From NCBI GenBank assembly GCA_910584195.1, contig CAJTYV010000010.1, forward strand, positions 14,215 to 78,214: a stretch of DNA of 64,000 bases, read 5' to 3'. Shown piece after piece: positions 32,916-41,194 of the stretch; positions within the stretch are counted from its first letter, which is position 1; every line of letters begins with the position of its first letter. Origin of the DNA: an uncultured Ruminococcus sp. (GTDB taxonomy: Bacteria > Bacillota > Clostridia > Oscillospirales > Ruminococcaceae). Made by a program: the position numbers and the translations under genes. Under the pieces are notes generated by a model. It had not been told where the DNA came from. It searched no databases and saw only the letters and a program-made list of their open reading frames with translations.

Positions 32916-32964
32916 AATATTGTAATTTATTAACGAATACGATCACGTTTTGAAAGGAGCAGAA

Positions 32965-33258
32965 ATGACTGACAAGGAACTTCGGAAGCTTAAACGAGCC
33001 GAACTGTTGGAAATACTGTTTTATCTCAGAAAGGAGCTTGACGAACTGAAAGCCGAAAACGCTGCCCTGACCGAAAGAATCGACGAGCTTACAAAGACGT
33101 CTCAGAGGGCTGAATTTTCTTTTTCGGAAGAAAGCCGTGAAGAACTTTTGAAAAGTATCCGAAGCATTGTGGAGGATTGTCTCGGGGGAAACGCTCCGCC
33201 GGGCAGCAAAAAATCCATAAGGGCAAGTCAGGAAAGTGACTGTTATGGAAGATTTTAA
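32965..33258 (+). CDS. Small coiled-coil protein heading the pilus operon
   Basis: A 97-residue soluble, charged protein. Residues about 4-46 (LRKLKRAELLEILFYLRKELDELKAENAALTERIDEL, in part) have the heptad pattern of a coiled coil; the rest is Ser/Glu-rich. No enzyme motif or signal peptide is seen. Small proteins with this start are, from memory, common in Ruminococcaceae near surface-protein genes and often carry a meaningless automatic name. ATG 32965 has AAAGGAG 5 bases before. The 3' end overlaps the signal peptidase start by 14 bases, so it is made together with the peptidase. Function unknown; a cytoplasmic or membrane-side assembly helper is one possibility. Confidence 0.75.
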   Translation: MTDKELRKLKRAELLEILFYLRKELDELKAENAALTERIDELTKTSQRAEFSFSEESREELLKSIRSIVEDCLGGNAPPGSKKSIRASQESDCYGRF

Positions 33259-33841
33259 GAGAGATCTGCCGACAGCCGACCAGCTGTATGCCGAAACAGA
33301 ACGTATTCGTTACAGGAAAAGCTACATTAAAATGCTGTACAGCACGATTTCCTCACTTATCGTGGTTGCGGCGGTAGCGGTTTTGATATCTATGCTTTTT
33401 CTTCCCGTTTTCAGGGTTACAGGTTCGAGTATGACTCCGACTATGAATAATGATGATTTACTTATCTGTAATAAATGGGCGGATTTTGAAAGCGGCGATA
33501 TTGTTGCTTTTTATTTTAACAACAAGGTTCTCCTTAAAAGAGTTATAGGCACGGCGGGGGATGTTGTTGATATTAGTGAGGACGGTACGGTATTCGTTAA
33601 CGGAAAAGCTCTTGACGAGCCGTATTTAAGCGAGAAAGCATTCGGTGAATGCGACATAGATCTGCCCTATCAGGTACCCGATAACAGAATATTCGTTATG
33701 GGCGACCATCGTTCGGTTTCGGTGGACAGCCGATCAAGTTCGGTCGGCTGTATTGCCAGTGAATATATTATAGGAAAGGTTATCTTCCGTTTATGGCCGT
33801 GGGAGGTTATCGGACCTGTTCACGGTGTCTCGGCAGAGTAG
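33245..33841 (+). CDS. lepB: Signal peptidase I of the pilus locus
   Basis: A 198-residue type I signal peptidase. One membrane segment (about 32-55) is followed by the catalytic serine in VTGSSMTPTM and the catalytic lysine in LLKRVIGTAGDVV, and the later GDHRSVSVDSR box usual for the family. Pilus gene clusters of Gram-positive bacteria often have a dedicated SipA/LepB peptidase needed for pilin processing or assembly; an intact Ser/Lys dyad suggests this one is active. ATG 33245 is preferred over the GTG at 33236 because AGGAAAG lies at the right distance. Confidence 0.92.
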   Translation: MEDFKRDLPTADQLYAETERIRYRKSYIKMLYSTISSLIVVAAVAVLISMLFLPVFRVTGSSMTPTMNNDDLLICNKWADFESGDIVAFYFNNKVLLKRVIGTAGDVVDISEDGTVFVNGKALDEPYLSEKAFGECDIDLPYQVPDNRIFVMGDHRSVSVDSRSSSVGCIASEYIIGKVIFRLWPWEVIGPVHGVSAE

Positions 33842-33883
33842 ATCGCGATAACTCATAAGTGTGTGAGGGAAATGGAGTTTTTT

Positions 33884-35623
33884 ATGAGAAATTTTAAGAA
33901 GTTCGCCGCTATGGCTTCGGCTGTTACGCTCGCGGCATGCGCTGTTGCTCCTGTTGCTATGAATTTTTCCGCTGTTGCTGCTGATAATTATAGTATTACT
34001 ATTTCAGATCATGGCTCTGTTTCAGCAAAGGCTCATAAATTCAATGCGTATCAGATTTTTACCGGTACATTGAATGATGCTGGAAGTGGATTTACAGGTG
34101 GAAGTGTTGAATGGGGTTCTGCAATTATAGATAACGGTGCTGCTTTAAAAGCTGCTCTTAAAGATGCGACTTTTAGTAATGAAGCAGCCGAAACTGCAAT
34201 GAATTCTTTAAATGATGAATCTACCGCGTATGATGTTGCGCTTGCCCTTGAAAAAATCACATCAGCTGATGATAGTGCTATACTTGCAACAGTTATCAAT
34301 AAAGTAATAACTGATGGAACTGATGTTGCCGCTTCATATGCTGGTTCTGGAGACACTGCAACGATAGAATTGATTGCAGCAGGTTATTATTTTGTAAAGG
34401 ATGTAACAGAGTTAACTTCACCCGGTAATGATGCCCTTTCTAAGTTCATAATTCGTGTTCTTGGTACGGAAATAGTTGAAATTAAAACTGATGCTCCAAG
34501 CCTTGAGAAAAAGATTTGGCACAATGATACAACAGCAGCTCCAACTATTAGTGCCAGTGCTCCTACAGGAGATTGGGGTGACGTTGGAGATAACCAGATT
34601 GGTGATACTGTTTACTATTATATAGAAACTACAGTTCCTGATATGTCTGCATACGACACATATAAATACATAATTCGTGATGTTATGTCATCGGGACTAA
34701 CACTTAATGACGTTACTCACATATATTATGTTCCAGCAAGTGGTACTGCTGTAGAATTAACAAATACAGACGGCATTACAATTAATAAGAAAGATGATGC
34801 AAATACAGAATCAGTAACAGAAACGTTCTACGTTGATTTTGGTGATTTGAAGTCGATTTTGAGTGATAAAAATATTATTCCGGAAACAGGAGATAAGATT
34901 TACACTTATTATAATGCTACTCTTAACGAGAACGCATTAGTTTCTAATTCTACAAATGACGAGCAGAATAATCCCAATGAAGCATGGCTTACTTATTCAA
35001 ACAATCCGAATCAGAGTGGCAGTGGAAACAACGAAACTGGAGATACTGTTCATGATACGGTATATGACTGGACGTATACTTTCGAAGCTTCAAAGGTTGA
35101 TGAAAAAGGTGATCCGCTTGGAGGCGCTAAATTTAGCTTGAAATCAGGAGATACTGTAATTAATTTAATAGAAATTACTGACGCATCTGATCTGAAAGTT
35201 AATGGTATAGAAGCACTTGCATCAGACACAAGATATTACAGACCGGCTAAAGAAGATGAAACTGGTGGAAAGTTAATTGAAACCACAAGTGACAAAAATA
35301 AATTTATGTTTGTTGGTCTTGATGATACAAAGACATATACATTGACAGAAACAGAAGCTCCGACTAATTATACAAAGGGTGAACCTGTAAGCTTAGTAAT
35401 AAGTGATACTTATAACCCCAACGGTGATTCAGTTACTGCAATCACTCGTAAAGTTGGTAGTCAAGAAGCAGATAGTGCTACTATTATAAACCGAAAAGGT
35501 ACATCACTCCCCGGTACCGGTGGTATCGGTACAACTATCTTCTACATAGGCGGCGGAGCAATGGTAGCTGTTGCGGGCGTATTCCTCATCACAAAGAAGA
35601 GAATGGGCAAAAAAGAAAATTAA
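33884..35623 (+). CDS. Major pilin, SpaA/FimA type, with LPXTG-like sorting signal
   Basis: A 579-residue exported protein. Signal peptide about 1-33; an N-terminal pilin domain (about 35-205); a middle isopeptide-forming domain beginning about APSLEKKIWHND; a C-terminal SpaA/prealbumin-like domain starting YTFEASKVDEKGDPLGGAKF with the E-box YTLTETEAPTNY; then the sorting signal LPGTG (about 542-546), a membrane segment and the basic tail KKRMGKKEN. It fits the polymerising backbone pilin cross-linked by the downstream class C sortase. Codon use is richer in A/T than in neighbours, perhaps from transfer or rapid change. Start chosen at 33884 (TGGAG, 6-base spacing). Confidence 0.9.
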   Translation: MRNFKKFAAMASAVTLAACAVAPVAMNFSAVAADNYSITISDHGSVSAKAHKFNAYQIFTGTLNDAGSGFTGGSVEWGSAIIDNGAALKAALKDATFSNEAAETAMNSLNDESTAYDVALALEKITSADDSAILATVINKVITDGTDVAASYAGSGDTATIELIAAGYYFVKDVTELTSPGNDALSKFIIRVLGTEIVEIKTDAPSLEKKIWHNDTTAAPTISASAPTGDWGDVGDNQIGDTVYYYIETTVPDMSAYDTYKYIIRDVMSSGLTLNDVTHIYYVPASGTAVELTNTDGITINKKDDANTESVTETFYVDFGDLKSILSDKNIIPETGDKIYTYYNATLNENALVSNSTNDEQNNPNEAWLTYSNNPNQSGSGNNETGDTVHDTVYDWTYTFEASKVDEKGDPLGGAKFSLKSGDTVINLIEITDASDLKVNGIEALASDTRYYRPAKEDETGGKLIETTSDKNKFMFVGLDDTKTYTLTETEAPTNYTKGEPVSLVISDTYNPNGDSVTAITRKVGSQEADSATIINRKGTSLPGTGGIGTTIFYIGGGAMVAVAGVFLITKKRMGKKEN

Positions 35624-35626
35624 GCT

Positions 35627-35726
35627 CCATTTAGCAATATTGCTAAATGGTCAAATTTGAAAACAAATTTGACCCATCGCAAATCTGTTAACACCTAAAT
35701 CTGCCGCCGGAGCGATTCGGCGGCAG
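35627..35726 (+). promoter_or_regulatory. Three consecutive hairpins between pilin and sortase genes
   Basis: Hairpin 1 is a perfect 24-base palindrome with arms CCATTTAGCAAT (35627-35650). Hairpin 2 has arms GGTCAAATTTG (35649-35659) and CAAATTTGACC (35664-35674) and shares two bases with hairpin 1. Hairpin 3 has arms CTGCCGCCG (35701-35709) and CGGCGGCAG (35718-35726). None is followed by a T run, so they look more like mRNA-stability or partial-stop elements that keep pilin in excess over the sortase. Confidence 0.65.
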
Positions 35727-35743
35727 GCGTTAGGGAGGAACTC

Positions 35744-36619
35744 ATGAGTAAAAAGAAAAAAGGAATATTTTCAACGATTTTTCTTCTGTTGATGTTACTG
35801 GTGGGTCTCTCCGTGATGCTTTACCCTACAATAAGCGATTGGTGGAATTCAAAGGTACAGACCCGTGCGGTCGCAAATTATGAAGAGACCGTAAAAAATA
35901 TGAAGCCGGAGGACTACAGCCGATATTTCGCAGAAGCCGAGGAATATAACAGGCAGCTTTTAAGGTTGGCTGCCCCTTTTTCAAGCTATGATGAAATAGA
36001 GGGGTACGAAGATGTGCTGAATGTCTCGGATACGGGTATAATCGGTTATATAACGATTCCCTGCATAAAAGTTGAACTGCCTGTATATCACGGCACAAGT
36101 CCCGAAGTGCTTAATATAGCGGCAGGACATCTGCAAGGCTCGTCTTTGCCGATAGGCGGAACTAACAGCCATGCAGTCATATCGGCGCACAGAGGTCTGC
36201 CATCGGCAAGACTTTTCACCGACCTTGACCAGCTTGATAAGGGCGACCTTTTTACAATAACCGTTCTCGACCGCGTTTTCACCTACGAGGTGGAGGAGAT
36301 ACTTATAGTAGAGCCTGAGGAAACAGATAAGCTTTCTGTAATACCGAACGGCGATTATGTAACGCTTATGACTTGTACACCGTACGGAATAAATACTCAC
36401 AGAATGCTTATTCGTTCGCATCGTACGGAGAATGTTGAAAAGCATGAGGTGCGGATTTTTGCTGATATGGTGAAAGTTGATCCTATGCTTGTAATACCGT
36501 TTATAGCTGCGCCGCTTTTTGTTATTCTGATGTGCGTATGGATATTCGGTGGCAGGCGGATTCGTAAAAAACCGAGAGAAATTGCCGAATGCCTTGTTAA
36601 TGAGAGAAAGGGTGATTAA
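35744..36619 (+). CDS. Class C (pilin-polymerising) sortase
   Basis: A 291-residue membrane-anchored transpeptidase with an N-terminal membrane segment, the sortase barrel and a C-terminal membrane segment, the layout of class C. The catalytic triad is visible: His149 in ISAHRG, Cys211 in TLMTCTP and Arg220 in NTHR. It should join LPXTG-type ends of pilins to lysines of the next subunit. The usual lid motif D-P-F/W/Y before the barrel reads A-P-F (residues 77-79), so the lid aspartate is missing. It starts after GGGAGG and ends 2 bases before the next gene. Confidence 0.92.
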   Translation: MSKKKKGIFSTIFLLLMLLVGLSVMLYPTISDWWNSKVQTRAVANYEETVKNMKPEDYSRYFAEAEEYNRQLLRLAAPFSSYDEIEGYEDVLNVSDTGIIGYITIPCIKVELPVYHGTSPEVLNIAAGHLQGSSLPIGGTNSHAVISAHRGLPSARLFTDLDQLDKGDLFTITVLDRVFTYEVEEILIVEPEETDKLSVIPNGDYVTLMTCTPYGINTHRMLIRSHRTENVEKHEVRIFADMVKVDPMLVIPFIAAPLFVILMCVWIFGGRRIRKKPREIAECLVNERKGD

Positions 36620-36621
36620 GA

Positions 36622-37764
36622 ATGGCAGGAATCAGAAAAAAGATCGGAGCGATTTTTTTCATATTCGGCATAGCTGCAATGTTTTGTTTCAGTTGTCTTT
36701 GTTCAGCTGTTTCGGCTGAGGGAGCGGTTACCATGACCCTTGTTTGCGAAGCCCGAGGAGAGCTTGTAGAGGGAATGCAGTGGTCGGTTTTTCGCATCGG
36801 TTCTTATGACGGAGAAAAAATAAGCCTTGAAGGGGCGTTTACGGAATATCCGGTGGATATGTCTGACTTATCTTCATCCGGACTTGCGGATGCGGCTTCT
36901 ACACTAAAGGATTACGCATTTGCTCATAAAATTGAGCCTGACGGAAACGGCGCTACTCAAAGCAGTGGCATTGCAGTTTTTGACGGTTTGGAGTACGGGG
37001 TATATCTTGTAGCAGCCAACAATTTAAAAGTCGGTGACAAAACGTTCGTACCAACGCCGGCTATAGTTTCTTTGACTGCCGAGCAGTCTGATGATTTTAC
37101 GGTATATCCGAAAATTACGTCAATTCGTACTCTTGCTGATGAATATGAACGTTTAAACGTTCGTAAAGTTTGGGAAAGATACGACGGTATGCTTGTTAAG
37201 CCTACTGAGGTCGTTGTCGATATTTACAGGGATTATGAGTTCTACGAGAGTGTTACCCTGACCGCCGATAACGATTGGAATTATACGTGGGAAGAACTTG
37301 CCGGTTCGGAATGGACAATAATCGAGCGAAAAATTCCCGAAAAATGCACTGTGGTTTATCGTAACGACGGACGCCGCTATGTCGTGGTAAATACCTATAA
37401 TCCCGATTTTATATTTGATTGGGGCGTAGACTATCCGCCTTCCGGCGTAACGACTACAGTTACGGGAGCGGTATCGGGTGAGGCGGAAACGAATACAACT
37501 GCCGCTGAATCTTTTCCAATAAACGAAGCGGATGAAACAACTGTTTCCGTGAATACAGCTACATCTCCGGCAGCCGGCGACCAAACTCCGGATACCACTA
37601 AAAAAGGCGGAAATACTCCCGTAGTAACCACTACAACTGAAAATAAACTGCCGCAGACCGGTCAGCTATGGTGGCCTGTTCCGGTAATGGCGATTATTGG
37701 ATTGATTTTCATTGCGGCGGGTTCAAGAATTCTTTTCGAATGCAAGAGGGAAGACAATGAATAA
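36622..37764 (+). CDS. LPXTG surface protein with Cna-B domain, minor or anchoring pilin
   Basis: A 380-residue secreted protein. Signal peptide about 1-33; an N-terminal pilin-like domain; a Cna-B-type domain about 175-270 (LNVRKVWERYDG, VVVDIYRDYEFYESV); a Thr/Pro/Ala-rich spacer about 280-340; then LPQTG, a membrane segment and a short charged tail (CKREDNE). It would be the tip or base pilin of the fibre made from the upstream LPGTG pilin, and the base pilin is usually the one fixed to the wall. Which role it has cannot be read. It overlaps the next sortase gene by 8 bases. Confidence 0.85.
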   Translation: MAGIRKKIGAIFFIFGIAAMFCFSCLCSAVSAEGAVTMTLVCEARGELVEGMQWSVFRIGSYDGEKISLEGAFTEYPVDMSDLSSSGLADAASTLKDYAFAHKIEPDGNGATQSSGIAVFDGLEYGVYLVAANNLKVGDKTFVPTPAIVSLTAEQSDDFTVYPKITSIRTLADEYERLNVRKVWERYDGMLVKPTEVVVDIYRDYEFYESVTLTADNDWNYTWEELAGSEWTIIERKIPEKCTVVYRNDGRRYVVVNTYNPDFIFDWGVDYPPSGVTTTVTGAVSGEAETNTTAAESFPINEADETTVSVNTATSPAAGDQTPDTTKKGGNTPVVTTTTENKLPQTGQLWWPVPVMAIIGLIFIAAGSRILFECKREDNE

Positions 37765-38410
37765 AAAACACGGTTTGTGTTGTATAATTCTCGGGACAGC
37801 TATGCTTATTGCAGCGTTGTCCCTTGTTTTCTACAACTCACAGGAAAATAAAAGAAGCGGAGAAGCGGCTGATAAGGTGCTTTCAGAACTGAAAGAGAAT
37901 ATCCCTGAGCCTCCGACTGAAATTTATACGGAAACCGCTTCGGAAGACGGTATATATTCCGAATACGATACAGAGCCGCAAACATGCGTTCAGGATACCA
38001 CGATGATGATAGACGAACATGGGTATATCGGCATTATTGCAATACCCGATTTAGGATTGGAGCTGCCTGTTATGAGCGATTGGAGCTATCCTGACCTGAA
38101 AATATCGCCGTGCCGTTACAAGGGCAGCATTTTCAGCGGAGATATAGTGATAGCGGCACATAATTACCGTTCGCATTTCGGCAGATTATCGGAATTAAGC
38201 GGCGGTGAAAATATTGTATTTACGGCTGCTGACGGCAAGGTGTATAACTTTGAAGTATCTCAGATAACCGAACTTGACGGCAGGGACATTGAGGGTATGG
38301 ATTTCGGGTCGTCAGATTCATGGGATTTGACACTGTTCACCTGCACCCTTGGGGGACGAAGCAGGGTAACTGTTCGCGCGGTCGCTGCAGATCGAAAATC
38401 AGGAGAATAA
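37757..38410 (+). CDS. Second sortase, possibly the housekeeping-type wall anchor of this pilus
   Basis: A 217-residue protein with one N-terminal membrane segment and a sortase domain in the C-terminal half. The triad is His135 in IAAHNYRSH, Cys196 in TLFTCT and Arg203 in SRVTVRA. It has no C-terminal membrane segment, unlike the class C enzyme, and resembles small class D/E-type sortases. It may fix the finished pilus to the wall, or act on the minor pilin. The start ATG 37757 is inside the end of the previous gene (8-base overlap); a longer frame that begins in that gene lacks a ribosome site. Confidence 0.87.
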   Translation: MNKKHGLCCIILGTAMLIAALSLVFYNSQENKRSGEAADKVLSELKENIPEPPTEIYTETASEDGIYSEYDTEPQTCVQDTTMMIDEHGYIGIIAIPDLGLELPVMSDWSYPDLKISPCRYKGSIFSGDIVIAAHNYRSHFGRLSELSGGENIVFTAADGKVYNFEVSQITELDGRDIEGMDFGSSDSWDLTLFTCTLGGRSRVTVRAVAADRKSGE

Positions 38411-38414
38411 ATTG

Positions 38415-38705
38415 ATGAATTTAAATATTTTAGCTGCCTATGCGGTTTTTCTTATAATTATGAGTCTTTTATCGGCAATACTTTATAAAGCCGATAAGAT
38501 TAAGTCAAAAAAAGGACAATGGCGCATTAAAGAGAAAACGCTTCTCTGCTTTGGTTTTTTTGGCGGAGCATTGGGTGCATTGGCGGGTATGAAGCTTTTC
38601 CGCCATAAAACCAAACATTGGTATTTTTGGATTGTTAATATTTTGGGGGTTGTTTGGCAGACGGGACTGCTTATCTGTCTGATTTTCCGAGCTTTTAATT
38701 CCTGA
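38415..38705 (+). CDS. DUF1294 membrane protein
   Basis: A 96-residue protein with three hydrophobic segments and the DUF1294 pattern: YKADKIKSKKGQWRIKEKTLL, GFFGGALGALAGMKLFRHKTKH. Function unknown in the family. ATG 38415 follows AGGAGA by 9 bases; the TTG just upstream is less likely. It follows the second sortase by 4 bases, so it is in the pilus operon, perhaps only by chance. It overlaps the convergent pflA by 11 bases. Confidence 0.85.
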   Translation: MNLNILAAYAVFLIIMSLLSAILYKADKIKSKKGQWRIKEKTLLCFGFFGGALGALAGMKLFRHKTKHWYFWIVNILGVVWQTGLLICLIFRAFNS

Positions 38706-39432
38706 GACCGGCTTTTATGCCGGATATAATAACATCCTTTGCCCTCACCGCTTCTTCTTTTGTCAGCGGCGGCGTATCGGGTAGGGGATAACCGAGTCCG
38801 AGTTCGGCGTATTTTGGGCGCGCCATATCGTGATATGGGAGTACATCGAGAGCTTTAAGGTTATTGAGAGACGAAAGAAATTTTCCGAGACGAAAAAGCT
38901 CATCATGGGAATCTGTCAGTCCCGGAACAACAACGCGCCTTATCCATAACGGAATGCCGAGTTCGCATAAATGTTCGGCAAACAGTAGTATATTTTCGTT
39001 TCCGATGCCCGTCAGCGCTCTGTGCTTATCGCTGTCCATATGTTTTATATCGAGCATTACCAAATCGGTATATTTAAGGATCTTATTAATTTTTTCGCTT
39101 GTATCGGGAGCGTAAACAGCTGCGGAAGTATCAAGGCAGGTATGTATACCTGCTTTTTTTGCGTTTTCAAAAAGCTCTGCAAGAAATTCAGGCTGAGCGA
39201 GCGGCTCTCCTCCCGTTGCCGTAATTCCTCCGGATTTCAGAAATTCTTTGTATGAGTCGTATTCTTTTAAAAGCTCATTGACCGTGACTTCTCTGCCTTT
39301 TCGGAATTCCCATGTATCGGGATTATGACAATATTTGCAGCGAATGGGACATCCCTGAAAGAACACAACAAATCTTACTCCCGGTCCGTCTACAGTTCCG
39401 AAGCTTTCAGTTGAATGAATATATCCGTTCAT
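38695..39432 (-). CDS. pflA: Pyruvate formate-lyase activating enzyme
   Basis: A 245-residue radical SAM enzyme that installs the glycyl radical on pyruvate formate-lyase, used in anaerobic pyruvate cleavage. Seen: VDGPGVRFVVFFQGC, the C-x3-C-x2-C cluster site CPIRCKYC, GGITATGGEPLAQPEF, and VMLDIKHMD. No pfl gene is in the window. The start overlaps the cca stop by 4 bases. Length is normal. It is closer to PflA than to activases of other glycyl-radical enzymes, which usually carry extra ferredoxin-type domains. Confidence 0.93.
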   Translation of the reverse strand: MNGYIHSTESFGTVDGPGVRFVVFFQGCPIRCKYCHNPDTWEFRKGREVTVNELLKEYDSYKEFLKSGGITATGGEPLAQPEFLAELFENAKKAGIHTCLDTSAAVYAPDTSEKINKILKYTDLVMLDIKHMDSDKHRALTGIGNENILLFAEHLCELGIPLWIRRVVVPGLTDSHDELFRLGKFLSSLNNLKALDVLPYHDMARPKYAELGLGYPLPDTPPLTKEEAVRAKDVIISGIKAGLRN

Positions 39433-40760
39433 TTTTTCATCTCCTTTGCCCGTTTAAGTAAGGCGGTGCGGTCGTTCGGCAGAATATCGTCAATAACCAG
39501 TTCCAACAGAGATCTCAGACAAACGCCTATTTCTTTTCCTTTGTAACCGAGCGCGGTAAGATCTGAGCCGTTTACAGCCATATCCGCAAGACTTATACAG
39601 ATTTTTTCTGAGGCAATATGTCGGGCAATTTCGGCGCAGCGGTCAAATTCATTGTTTTCTGCGAGTACAAACGTCTGTTTTGCAGAGTTGTCGGCTTTTT
39701 TTGCTTCAAGAAGCATGAGAAAACCTTCAAGACCTATATTATTCATAATGCGCTTTATTTGCTTTTCGGATTTGATTTTATCGCTGTGCCGGGAAATTAT
39801 TTCATATACCGAAGAAATGGTTTTATTGTCGAATTTCAAGCGCTTAAGGATCAGACGAGCTTTTTCGGCGCTTGCTTTGGCATGTCCTTTGAAATGACCG
39901 GATCCGTTTTCATCAAGAGTGAACATATCGGGTTTTCCGACATCGTGCAGAAGCATGGCGACCCTTAGAATATTTTCTCCCTCAATTCCCCGGGGAACTG
40001 CATTTACTGCGCGTACTGCATGCTCGTAAACATCATATTTGTGATAGCGTGAATGCTGGTCGAAATCAAAGCATGGTATAAGTTCAGGAATAATTTGCCC
40101 GATCACATCTCTGAATTTGAGCATTACGTCAACCGAATTTATACCGCTTAAAAGCTTTATAAGCTCGGCTGAAATACGTTCTGCGGAAATGTTTCCGAGT
40201 TTTTCTTTTTGTTTTATAGCCGCAGCGGCTGTATTTTTTTCTATCTTAAAATCGAGAACAGAGGCAAACCGCAGACTTCTCAGAATTCGCAGAGCGTCCT
40301 CGGAAAAACGTTCTTCCGGGTTGCCAACACAGCGTATGATCCGTTTTTCAATATCATTTCTGCCGTCAAACGGATCAAATATATTTCCTTCAGCGTCCAT
40401 AGCGACAGCATTTACAGTAAAATCACGGCGTGCCAGATCGGCTTTAAGGTCGTTGGTGAAGCAGACTGTATCGGGACGTCGGGAATCGCTGTATTCGCCG
40501 TCTATACGGAATGTCGTGACCTCAAAAGGAATATTGTTTTTCAGAACGGTCACAGTACCATGTTTTATTCCTGTGGGAATAACTTTATCGTCCGAAAATG
40601 TTTCGATTATTTGGCGGGGCAGGGCATCGGTGGCAATATCAAAATCATTTGGTTTTCGGCGCATGAGCATGTCCCTTACGCAGCCGCCGACAGGATATGC
40701 TTTAAATCCTGATTTTTCAAGCTTTTTTAAAATGTACAGGCAGTTTTTATCGGTTATCAT
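39429..40760 (-). CDS. cca: CCA-adding tRNA nucleotidyltransferase with HD domain
   Basis: A 443-residue class II enzyme that adds or repairs the CCA end of tRNAs. Seen: the nucleotidyltransferase core AYPVGGCVRDMLMRRKPNDFDIATDA in part, ARRDFTVNAVAMD, and the RFASVLDFKIE region, with a C-terminal HD phosphohydrolase motif (LLHDVGKPDMF). Since Firmicute CCA enzymes vary in having the HD domain, its presence should be noted. The start at 40760 follows AAAGGATG; the upstream frame overlaps the promoter. Confidence 0.93.
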   Translation of the reverse strand: MITDKNCLYILKKLEKSGFKAYPVGGCVRDMLMRRKPNDFDIATDALPRQIIETFSDDKVIPTGIKHGTVTVLKNNIPFEVTTFRIDGEYSDSRRPDTVCFTNDLKADLARRDFTVNAVAMDAEGNIFDPFDGRNDIEKRIIRCVGNPEERFSEDALRILRSLRFASVLDFKIEKNTAAAAIKQKEKLGNISAERISAELIKLLSGINSVDVMLKFRDVIGQIIPELIPCFDFDQHSRYHKYDVYEHAVRAVNAVPRGIEGENILRVAMLLHDVGKPDMFTLDENGSGHFKGHAKASAEKARLILKRLKFDNKTISSVYEIISRHSDKIKSEKQIKRIMNNIGLEGFLMLLEAKKADNSAKQTFVLAENNEFDRCAEIARHIASEKICISLADMAVNGSDLTALGYKGKEIGVCLRSLLELVIDDILPNDRTALLKRAKEMKK

Positions 40761-40791
40761 ATTATCATCCTTTGGATTTTTCTTGATACTT

Positions 40792-40820
40792 ATTATACTA
40801 TATTTTTCGCATATTTGCAA
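40792..40820 (-). promoter_or_regulatory. Promoter of cca-pflA
   Basis: On the minus strand TTGCAA (40820-40815), 17 bases, TATAAT (40797-40792). Confidence 0.72.
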
Positions 40821-40839
40821 TAGAGCATGAAAAATATAA

Positions 40840-40996
40840 GAACCTGTCTATAAAAAATTATGTGCGTATTTTTGAAAATAATTATGACGCGGGCAAATTA
40901 CAAGGACTCGGGAATTATGATATATAGCATCCGGTATAACGCTGATGCGAGGAATCTTGCAAATAAAAACGCATGATTTTCTATAAACGCGGGTTC
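40840..40996. repeat. Intergenic palindromic element, copy 3 (157 bp)
   Basis: Imperfect inverted termini: GAACCTGTCTATAAAAAATT at the left, and at the right a segment ending TCTATAAACGCGGGTTC. TGTGCGTATTTTTGA (40861-40875) is identical to copy 1. It has no open frame of note. Confidence 0.65.
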
Positions 40997-41051
40997 AGAA
41001 ATTTGGTTAGCACACGGTAACTCATGATTTATATTCATTTGTCAAAAGCTC

Positions 41052-41080
41052 TTGATTAAATTTTAAAAATGTAGTATAAT
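41052..41080 (+). promoter_or_regulatory. Promoter of the NifU-like/GGGtGRT pair
   Basis: TTGATT (41052-41057), 17 bases, TATAAT (41075-41080). The leader is about 105 bases and holds no recognised element. Confidence 0.8.
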
Positions 41081-41194
41081 GTTATTGTATGCGGAACTGT
41101 TTGCTCAACGTTCCAATATCCGATAAATGTACCGTGAGCTGTTATCTGATGGTTCGGCGGTCAATTATCAATTATCCCGAAAGGAGTATTAAAA

